In this document: positions 1-5,355 of the stretch, piece after piece
Layout: each line of letters begins with the position of its first letter
Position numbering within the stretch: the stretch's first letter is position 1
From: Clostridia bacterium
GTDB lineage: Bacteria; Bacillota; Clostridia; Christensenellales; CAG-1252
Direction of reading: 5' to 3'
NCBI GenBank assembly: GCA_017615515.1
Contig: JAFZZX010000123.1
Location: forward strand, 1 to 5,355
DNA: 5,355 nucleotides
The notes under the pieces: model-generated
The model's input: only the letters and a program-made list of their open reading frames with translations
The model's database searches: none
What the model was told of the DNA's origin: nothing
Program-made: the position numbers and the translations under genes

Positions 1-402
1 CCCTTCAAAGAGGATGTCAAGATCGGCATTATGATGGAGACCCCCTCCGCGGCGATCCTCTCCGACCTCTTTGCAAAAAAGGTGGACTTCTTCTCCATCG
101 GCACCAACGATCTGTCGCAATACACCCTTGCGCTCGACCGCGTCAATCCTAATCTGAAAGAGCAGTTTGACCCCCGTCATCGCTCAGTCACCCGATTGAT
201 CAAGCTGATCGCCGACAATGCTCACAAGGCGGGCATTCCCGTCGGCATCTGCGGGGAGCTCGCGAGGGATGAGGTTCTCTTGCCCTTCTTTATGAAGATC
301 GGCATCGACGAGTTGTCCGTGTCGCCGGCGTACACCTTGCAACTGCGCAAGCGCGTCTCCGAGATCGACACCGCCGCCGTCAACCTCGAAGATTTTATCT
401 AA
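1..402 (+). CDS. ptsI: Phosphoenolpyruvate-protein phosphotransferase (PTS enzyme I), C-terminal part
   Basis: This is the 3' end of a gene that enters from the left edge in frame 1; 133 codons and the TAA stop are visible. Enzyme I takes the phosphoryl group from PEP and passes it to HPr, the first step of sugar uptake by the phosphotransferase system in the cytoplasm. The visible part is the PEP-binding TIM-barrel domain. Family landmarks are present: the METPSAA segment with its PEP-binding Glu, the signature FFSIGTNDLSQYTLALDR with the Asn-Asp pair, and GICGELA with the active-site Cys (Cys502 in E. coli). The protein stops soon after the DELSVSPA segment, about 25 residues earlier than I recall for E. 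coli and B. subtilis enzyme I; the bases that follow do not look like a lost coding tail. Distantly related PEP-using enzymes (PEP synthase, PPDK) share the fold, but the signature fits enzyme I better. ptsH is not visible. Confidence 0.95.
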   Translation, partial: PFKEDVKIGIMMETPSAAILSDLFAKKVDFFSIGTNDLSQYTLALDRVNPNLKEQFDPRHRSVTRLIKLIADNAHKAGIPVGICGELARDEVLLPFFMKIGIDELSVSPAYTLQLRKRVSEIDTAAVNLEDFI

Positions 403-428
403 AAGATCGAGTATAACAATAAACAAAG

Positions 429-466
429 AAGTTCTCTTGCCGATTTCGGCAGAAGAACTTTTTTTT
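429..466 (+). terminator. Intrinsic terminator of ptsI
   Basis: Arms AAGTTCT..TGCCG (429-442) and CGGCAGAAGAACTT (447-460) form a long stem with one 2-nt internal mismatch and a TTT-containing loop. The stem runs into eight T residues (459-466). It lies 27 bases after the ptsI stop, so ptsI is probably the last gene of its transcript. It also partly shields the insertion sequence just downstream from read-through. Confidence 0.88.
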
Positions 467-476
467 GTAAAACGAA

Positions 477-499
477 AACCACGCGATGGTCGCGTGGTT
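477..499 (+). repeat. IS left-end hairpin
   Basis: A perfect 10-bp stem, AACCACGCGA against TCGCGTGGTT, closes on a 3-base loop (TGG). It lies outside the coding region, with CAGTAGAGG directly following. In IS200/IS605 elements such a subterminal hairpin is the transposase binding site. The few bases 5' of its foot act as the guide that pairs with the cleavage site. Confidence 0.7.
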
Positions 500-522
500 C
501 AGTAGAGGTTAACCGGTGAGAA

Positions 523-594
523 GAAACGACCTCCTATTGTATAATGTTTTTGTGACCTGCCAGTTACAAAAGAAATACAATAGGAGGTTGTTTT
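523..594 (+). promoter_or_regulatory. Long hairpin sequestering the tnpA ribosome binding site
   Basis: Bases 523-542 pair with 575-594 along 20 consecutive pairs (18 Watson-Crick and 2 G-U in RNA). Inside it, 548-556 pairs with 563-571 (9 pairs, one G-U) around a 6-base loop, CTGCCA. The 3' arm contains the Shine-Dalgarno AGGAGG (582-587), 7 bases before the tnpA ATG, and the stem ends exactly one base before that ATG. A transcript carrying both arms should therefore be poorly translated. RBS-burying leaders are known for Salmonella IS200; that this one acts the same way is inferred from its geometry. Confidence 0.85.
540..545 (+). promoter_or_regulatory. Candidate -10 box (TATAAT) for tnpA
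   Basis: A perfect TATAAT overlaps the inner end of the 5' arm of the leader hairpin. The hexamer 17 bases upstream, TGAGAA (517-522), is a poor -35, so any promoter here would be weak, which is usual for transposases. Initiation would fall near 552, so the native transcript would lack the 5' arm (523-542) of the RBS-burying stem. The hexamer could also be coincidental in this AT-rich stretch. Confidence 0.4.
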
Positions 595-1062
595 ATGAAA
601 AAAGAAATATCTGCAGATAGTTTAGCACACACGAAGTGGGATTGTAAATACCACATCGTGTTCGCTCCGAAATACAGGAGAAAAGTATTTTTTGAAAACA
701 AGAGATTAGAAATAAGGGAAATACTACGGACACTATGCAAATGGAAAGGAGTAGAAGTAATAGAAGGAGAGATATGTCCTGACCATATACATATGCTGGT
801 AAGTATTCCTCCCAAAATGAGTGTTTCGGGATTTATGGGGTACTTAAAGGGGAAAAGCAGTTTGATGATATTCCAAAAATGGGGGAATATGAAGTTTGCA
901 TACCGAAACAGGGAATTTTGGTGCAAGGGGTATTACGTAGATACCGTAGGGAAGAACACGAAAGCGATAAAAGAATACATAGCGCACCAATTAGAACAAG
1001 ACAAGCAAAGTGACCAGCTGAGTATGTTTGATCCCCGAGACCCGTTGACGGGTAGCAAGTAA
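595..1062 (+). CDS. tnpA: IS200-type Y1/HUH transposase TnpA
   Basis: A 155-residue single-domain transposase, the normal full length for the IS200 group. It cuts and rejoins single-stranded DNA at the two ends of the element through a transient 5'-phosphotyrosine link and acts as a dimer. The HUH metal-binding motif is His64-Ile-His66 in CPDHIHML. The FWCKGYYVDTVG segment near residues 108-119 is typical of the family. The catalytic tyrosine is most likely Tyr128 in KEYIAHQ, with Gln132 one helical turn later, matching the Tyr127/Gln131 arrangement of IS608 TnpA. The C-terminus FDPRDPLTGSK resembles that of many clostridial copies. No stop or frameshift interrupts the gene, so it is probably active or recently active. 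The start is fixed by AGGAGG 7 bases upstream. Codon use (AGA/AGG, ATA) is unlike the neighbours, which prefer CGC/CGT and ATC. No tnpB or RAYT-type REP arrays are seen. Confidence 0.95.
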   Translation: MKKEISADSLAHTKWDCKYHIVFAPKYRRKVFFENKRLEIREILRTLCKWKGVEVIEGEICPDHIHMLVSIPPKMSVSGFMGYLKGKSSLMIFQKWGNMKFAYRNREFWCKGYYVDTVGKNTKAIKEYIAHQLEQDKQSDQLSMFDPRDPLTGSK

Positions 1063-1091
1063 CAATTGCATGACTGGCAGGTCAATAACAG

Positions 1092-1105
1092 ACGCACTTG
1101 TGCGT
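1092..1105 (+). repeat. IS right-end hairpin
   Basis: ACGCAC and GTGCGT form a perfect stem of 6 bp (or 5 bp with a CTTG loop). It is followed by CCAGTAAAGG, which closely resembles the CAGTAGAGG after the left-end hairpin. A second small hairpin, GGGC-TAT-GCCC, follows at 1121-1131 and is an alternative right-end structure. Confidence 0.6.
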
Positions 1106-1138
1106 AGCCAGTAAAGGATAGGGCTATGCCCGAAAATG

Positions 1139-1162
1139 AAAAGCCCCCCGATTTTCGGGGGG
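1139..1162 (-). terminator. Intrinsic terminator of the zinc-ribbon gene
   Basis: CCCCCCGA (1144-1151) and TCGGGGGG (1155-1162) form an 8-bp, very GC-rich stem with a 3-base loop. On the minus strand it is followed by CTTTT and then another T-rich stretch. It starts about 30 bases after the TGA of the minus-strand gene. On the plus strand only ATCTTT follows, so termination of tnpA transcripts here would be weaker but possible. Confidence 0.8.
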
Positions 1163-1192
1163 ATCTTTACTTCGTTTTTTGAACGTCACGAA

Positions 1193-1654
1193 TCAAAGGT
1201 CGTCGTCATCGTCGTCCTCGTCATCGTCGCTATCGTCGACGTCGTCCACGTTGTCGTCGAATCCGAAGTCTTCCTCTTCTCCCTGGTATTCTTCGATCTC
1301 GTTTTCTTCCTCGTCATCTCCGAATTCACCGTCGGCGATGTCGTTGTCGTCGATCTCGGCTTCATCCTCATCGTCTTCCGCCTCGATCTCTTCGTTTTCG
1401 TCCTCTTCCTCTTCGCCTTCCCAAGTCTCGTCCTCGGCGCTGACCTTGTCTCCGAGTTCCTGCTTGCAATTCTCGCAGTAATCCATATCTTCGGAGATCG
1501 GTGCCCCGCATCTCGGACAGGTCTTGGTGTAGACGTCGTCGTCTTCTTCCTCCACTTTGATCCCACGCAATTCATCCCGGCAGATGCTGCAATAGTCTTC
1601 GTTTTCAAGGATATAATTGAGTTGGCAACGCGGACACAGCTTGTAAGTCGGCAT
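1193..1654 (-). CDS. Double zinc-ribbon protein with a long acidic tail, function unknown
   Basis: A 153-residue protein starting MPTYKLCPRC. The ATG at 1654 is chosen because AGGAGG lies 7 bases before it; an upstream in-frame GTG (1675) would overlap that site. Two four-cysteine zinc ribbons are evident: Cys7, Cys10, Cys22, Cys25 and Cys46, Cys49, Cys60, Cys63, each a pair of CxxC knuckles. From about residue 71 there is no Lys or Arg; by my count 53 of the last 80 residues are Asp or Glu, ending in a near-pure Asp run. No signal peptide or membrane segment is seen, so it is probably cytoplasmic. It stands alone, with its own promoter and terminator. Zinc ribbons commonly bind nucleic acids or proteins; the tail could mimic nucleic acid, inhibit the ribbons or bind metal or basic partners, but that is inference. 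I do not recognise a characterised homologue. Confidence 0.88.
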   Translation of the reverse strand: MPTYKLCPRCQLNYILENEDYCSICRDELRGIKVEEEDDDVYTKTCPRCGAPISEDMDYCENCKQELGDKVSAEDETWEGEEEEDENEEIEAEDDEDEAEIDDNDIADGEFGDDEEENEIEEYQGEEEDFGFDDNVDDVDDSDDDEDDDDDDL

Positions 1655-1693
1655 AGGGTATCCTCCTTTCGGCACAATTGCCTTTGTTCCACT

Positions 1694-1722
1694 ATTATAT
1701 GGATAAATGATATATTTGTAAA
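1694..1722 (-). promoter_or_regulatory. SigA-type promoter of the zinc-ribbon gene
   Basis: Read on the minus strand, TTTACA (1717-1722) is followed after exactly 17 bases by a perfect TATAAT (1694-1699), 39 bases upstream of the ATG. Just upstream of the -35 the DNA is A/T-tract rich (1724-1753), resembling an UP element. The start site should fall near 1687, giving a short leader that carries the AGGAGG at 1662-1667. This predicts strong constitutive expression. Confidence 0.82.
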
Positions 1723-1725
1723 CAG

Positions 1726-1759
1726 TTTTTCGATAATTAAAAAAATAATTTTTCGATAA
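1726..1759. repeat. Direct repeat of TTTTTCGATAA, two copies
   Basis: Identical 11-bp copies lie at 1726-1736 and 1749-1759, starting 23 bp apart (about two helical turns), so they face the same side of the DNA. They sit immediately upstream of the -35 box of the zinc-ribbon gene and upstream of the plus-strand gene at 1842. They could be a pair of regulator sites or part of an A/T-rich UP-type element. The AT-rich composition makes chance duplication possible. Confidence 0.45.
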
Positions 1760-1841
1760 CGCGTCGACCTATCGATTTTTCTCTCATTTTCGGAAAGGGG
1801 GATCGCGGGATAAAGCCGCGCGGAAGGGGCATACTGAGGCT

Positions 1842-2066
1842 ATGTATTACAGTTATCACGCCGTGGCAAAGCGCTTGATCCGCGAGGGGAAGCTGACCGA
1901 GTTTCGCCGCGTGGAGCGGTGGGGGCGCATTTCGCCCGCATTCGTCCTCTTTTTTACCGATCATAGGCCGATGCCGATCCGCGAGCACCGCGTCCCAGAA
2001 TATGCGGCGCTGATCGAGCAAGTGAAAGCGAAAGCATCCGAGGAGACGATCTTACGAAGGAAATAA
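1842..2066 (+). CDS. Conserved small protein of unknown function
   Basis: A 74-residue protein beginning MYYSYHAVAKRLIREGKL, with a central hydrophobic segment ISPAFVLFF, then RPMPIREHRVPEYAAL and a charged C-terminal helix. It is rich in Arg and Lys, with no cysteine, signal peptide or convincing membrane span. From memory it resembles small clostridial proteins with the same YHA..LI..G and PIR.HR..EY pattern, sometimes labelled 'thermostable hemolysin delta-VPH'; that name should not be taken as evidence of hemolysin activity. The ribosome binding site is not ideal: GAGG lies only 2 bases before the ATG and GGAAGGGG about 12 bases before it. A clean terminator directly after the stop, in the right orientation, supports a real gene. 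I found no convincing promoter of its own. An antisense reading frame over the same stretch shows no recognisable family. Confidence 0.7.
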   Translation: MYYSYHAVAKRLIREGKLTEFRRVERWGRISPAFVLFFTDHRPMPIREHRVPEYAALIEQVKAKASEETILRRK

Positions 2067-2097
2067 AAAGCGCACTTAAGTAGTGCGCCGGTTTTTT
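2064..2097. terminator. Bidirectional intrinsic terminator between the small gene and argS
   Basis: GCGCACT (2070-2076) pairs with AGTGCGC (2082-2088) around a 5-base loop. On the plus strand the stem is followed by CGG and six T residues (2092-2097), ending the 1842 gene. On the minus strand it is followed immediately by TTTTT (2069-2065), ending argS 41 bases after its stop codon. One hairpin thus separates two convergent transcripts. The plus-strand stop codon TAA (2064-2066) lies inside the minus-strand T-run. Confidence 0.88.
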
Positions 2098-2129
2098 GAG
2101 ATGCTCTGCTTCGCTCGCGCGATCGCTAA

Positions 2130-3820
<1,691 letters not shown>

Positions 3821-3824
<4 letters not shown>

Positions 3825-4912
3825 ACGTTAAAGCGGAAGAGGACGACGTCGCCGTCCTTCATCACGTAGTCCTTGCCTTCGCTCCTGACCTTGCCGTGTT
3901 CTTTCGCGACGGTCAGCGAGCCGCATTCCATCAGTTCTTCGTAGGAAATGACTTCGGCGCGAATGAATCCGCGTTCGAAGTCGGTGTGGATCTTGCCCGC
4001 CGCTTGGGGCGCCTTGGTGCCCTTCTTGATGGTCCAGGCACGGGTCTCCTTCTCCCCTGCGGTCAGATAGGAAATGAGGCCGAGCAGTTCGTAGCCTGCG
4101 GTGATCAGCTGAGACAGACCGCTCTCCTTGATGCCGAGTTCTTCGCTGAAGATTTCGCGATCTTCCTTGTCGAGGGCGGAGAGTTCCGCCTCCACCTTCG
4201 CGCAGAGCACGATGACTTTTGCGTTTTCCGCCGCGGCGACCTCGCGCACTTGCTTGACGTAGTCGTTCTCCGGCTTGCCGATGTCGCTCTCCGCAATATT
4301 GGCGACGAAGATCACTTTTTTGGTGGTCAGGAGATACAGCGAGTCGTAATACTCGCGCTCCTCGTCCGTCGCCTCGATGCTCCTGCCCGACTTGCCTGCG
4401 GACAGATGGGCGAGCATCTTCTCGAGCATCTCGATCTCGGGCAGGTACTTCTTGTCGCCGCTCTTCGCGGAAGTCTTGACCTTCGCGAGGCGCTTTTCCA
4501 CGCTCTCGAGGTCGGCGAGCACGAGCTCGGTGTCGATGATGTCGATGTCGTCCTTCGGGCAGATGCGACCTTCGACGTGCGTGATATTCGGGTCGTCGTA
4601 ACAGCGCACGACGTGCGTGATCGCGTCCACTTCGCGGATATGGGAGAGGAACTTGTTGCCCAGTCCCTCGCCTTTGGACGCGCCCTTGACCAGTCCCGCG
4701 ATGTCCACGAACTCCAGCACGGCGGGCGTCACCTTTTTAGAGTCGTACAGCGCGGCGAGATCGTCCACCCGCTTATCGGGCACGGGGACGACGCCGACGT
4801 TCGGCTCGATCGTGCAGAAAGGATAGTTTTGGCATTCCGCGCCCGCGGAAGTGATTGCGTTGAAGAGGGTGGATTTGCCCACGTTCGGGAGACCTACGAT
4901 ACCGAGTTTCAT
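3821..4912 (-). CDS. ychF: Redox-regulated ATPase YchF (OLA1 family)
   Basis: A 363-residue Obg-related P-loop protein that binds ATP rather than GTP and associates with ribosomes; bacterial and human members are linked to translation and oxidative-stress responses. Visible motifs: G1 GLPNVGKST at 7-15; switch region NYPFCTIEPN with Cys33 (equivalent to the redox-sensitive Cys35 of E. coli); G3 DIAGLVKGASKGEGLGN at 70-86; and NIAE at 205-208 in place of the GTPase NKxD, the hallmark of ATP specificity. A helical coiled-coil insertion spans roughly 130-195. The C-terminal TGS domain (about 280-363) contains RAWTIKKGTKAPQAAGKIHT and the terminal KDGDVVLFRFNV. I chose the ATG giving MKLGIVGLPN because AGGA lies 7 bases upstream and the family starts there; an ATG six codons earlier lacks this. 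It is the first gene of the ychF-argS pair, with a 4-base overlap. Confidence 0.97.
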
Positions 4913-4963
4913 ATTTCCGTCCTTTGGCATAACTGCCGATTAGTTATCGTAAAATATATGGTT

Positions 4964-4992
4964 ATTATACCGCCTCCGCGCGCGGAAATCAA
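4964..4992 (-). promoter_or_regulatory. Promoter of ychF-argS, with a palindrome in the spacer
   Basis: On the minus strand TTGATT (4987-4992), 17 bases, then a perfect TATAAT (4964-4969). Transcription would begin near 4957, leaving a leader of about 45 bases that carries the AGGA Shine-Dalgarno (4920-4923). The spacer contains the perfect 12-bp palindrome TCCGCGCGCGGA (4975-4986), which directly abuts the -35 box. A regulator bound there would block RNA polymerase, but no such regulator is known from this sequence. Confidence 0.7.
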
Positions 4993-5026
4993 CTAAATGC
5001 GTGAAAAGACGAGGGAAGGGGGATGT

Positions 5027-5355
5027 ATGAAATATCTGAAAGCGGCACTCGTCGGCGTCGTGCAGGGCTTGACCGAGTTCCTGCCCGTGTCGAGCAGCGG
5101 TCATTTGACGATCCTTTCGCGGCTCGGCGTCTGTCCGACTTCGCTCTTTTTCAATCTCGCTCTGCACCTTGCGACGCTTGCGGCGCTCCTCGTGCGGATG
5201 CGGCGCGAAGTTTGGGAATTGATGCGGCACCCGATCCGTGACGGGAAATATATTCTCTTGTCCTCCGTGCCGACCGTCGTTGTCGCCTTCCTTTTGAAGA
5301 AGTGCTTTCCCGAAGCGCTGACGGGCACGCTGCTGGGCTTCGGCTTCCTCTTGAC
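5027..5355 (+). CDS. uppP: Undecaprenyl-diphosphatase (UppP/BacA), N-terminal part, cut by the window edge
   Basis: An open frame starting MKYLKAALVGVVQGLTEFLP runs to the right edge without a stop (109 complete codons). The family is an integral membrane enzyme that dephosphorylates undecaprenyl diphosphate to recycle the lipid carrier of peptidoglycan and other wall polymers; higher dosage gives bacitracin resistance. The diagnostic (E/Q)xxxE motif is present as Gln13-GLT-Glu17, followed by FLPVSSSGHL with the conserved Ser residues and His26. Hydrophobic segments follow at about 41-57 and 77-90. The second motif, PGxSRSxxT, would lie beyond the window. The start at 5027 is preferred over the out-of-frame ATG at 5023 because it gives the family N-terminus; the purine run GAGGGAAGGGGG ends 4 bases before it. 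It is divergent from ychF, with 114 bases between the start codons; I see no convincing plus-strand promoter there. Confidence 0.92.
   Translation, partial: MKYLKAALVGVVQGLTEFLPVSSSGHLTILSRLGVCPTSLFFNLALHLATLAALLVRMRREVWELMRHPIRDGKYILLSSVPTVVVAFLLKKCFPEALTGTLLGFGFLL

Larger units (their letters stand above)
467..1120 (+). mobile_element. IS200-type insertion sequence (IS200/IS605 family), apparently intact; borders approximate
   Basis: The element consists of one full-length Y1/HUH transposase gene and subterminal hairpins on each side, with no tnpB. That is the layout of IS200-group elements, which move as single-stranded DNA and make no target duplication or terminal inverted repeats. The left hairpin is at 477-499 and the right at 1092-1105. 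Both stems begin ACGC and end GCGT, and both are followed by a CAGTA(G/A)AGG motif, as expected if one transposase binds both. The exact tips cannot be read without an empty site: the left tip is expected some 10-20 bases outside the left hairpin and the right tip about 10-20 bases past the right hairpin. Base composition (about 38% GC in a sampled 60-base line) and codon use (AGA, AGG, ATA) differ sharply from the GC-rich neighbours, which supports horizontal arrival. Confidence 0.85.

Noticed and set aside
523..594. Leader hairpin as a riboswitch or an antisense RNA gene
   Set aside because: It is a simple long stem without a conserved aptamer-like core, and no minus-strand promoter with good -35 and -10 boxes was found. 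An art200-like antisense RNA cannot be excluded but is not supported.
595..1062. tnpA as a RAYT (REP-associated tyrosine transposase)
   Set aside because: RAYTs are flanked by short REP repeats scattered in a genome. Here the protein matches the short IS200 form with the C-terminal DPLTGSK, and only one pair of end hairpins is visible.
467..1120. CRISPR array, tRNA or rRNA genes anywhere in the window
   Set aside because: No regularly spaced direct repeats, cloverleaf folds or conserved rRNA segments were seen on either strand.
1179..1481. A poly-serine plus-strand frame
   Set aside because: Another shadow of the same triplet-repetitive acidic tail; low complexity only, with no start signals.
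1186..1692. A basic Arg/Lys/Thr-rich minus-strand frame
   Set aside because: A +1-type shadow of the zinc-ribbon gene; the CxxC pattern and Shine-Dalgarno belong to the other frame.
1136..1759. A 207-residue plus-strand frame rich in Val, Leu and Phe, resembling a membrane protein
   Set aside because: It is the antisense of the Asp/Glu-rich tail and zinc ribbons: GAY/GAR codons read backwards give Val, Ile, Leu and Phe. It has no ribosome binding site, and the minus-strand gene has promoter, Shine-Dalgarno and terminator.
5023..5241. A 72-residue plus-strand frame starting 4 bases before uppP
   Set aside because: It is out of frame with the clear UppP sequence and is Arg/Ala-rich without any family signature. 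The ATG at 5027 gives the conserved N-terminus.

Overview
The window reads as ordinary core chromosome of a GC-rich member of the Firmicutes, probably Clostridia-like. The support is a PTS enzyme I gene, strong AGGAGG-type ribosome binding sites, SigA-type promoters with 17-bp spacers, and simple hairpin-plus-T-run terminators. One AT-richer insertion sequence of the IS200 type interrupts it. The host assignment is an inference from gene content and style, not from a phylogenetic marker comparison.

Layout from left to right. (1) Positions 1-402 hold the 3' end of ptsI (+), closed by a strong intrinsic terminator. (2) About 467-1120 is a compact IS200-type element with a full-length Y1/HUH transposase (tnpA, +). 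It has hairpins at both ends, a long hairpin that buries the tnpA ribosome binding site, and a 12-bp inverted repeat joining the 5' leader to the 3' untranslated region. (3) Positions 1193-1654 (-) encode a small protein with two four-cysteine zinc ribbons and an extremely acidic tail. It has its own near-consensus promoter and a terminator. (4) Positions 1842-2066 (+) encode a 74-residue small protein, ending in a terminator that works in both directions. (5) Positions 2130-4912 (-) carry a ychF-argS pair (translation-associated ATPase and arginyl-tRNA synthetase). They overlap by four bases (ATGA) and share a promoter in front of ychF. (6) From 5027 (+), divergent from ychF, the 5' part of an undecaprenyl-diphosphatase gene (uppP/bacA) runs off the window.

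The genes serve separate housekeeping roles: sugar uptake energised by PEP, translation and its quality control, and recycling of the cell-wall lipid carrier. Only ychF and argS look functionally and transcriptionally linked. The IS sits between the terminator of ptsI and the terminator of the zinc-ribbon gene, where it breaks no gene.

I see no clear undescribed multi-gene system. The parts most worth a second look are the RNA-level control architecture of the IS (hairpin, embedded TATAAT and 5'/3' complementarity) and the zinc-ribbon/acidic-tail protein.
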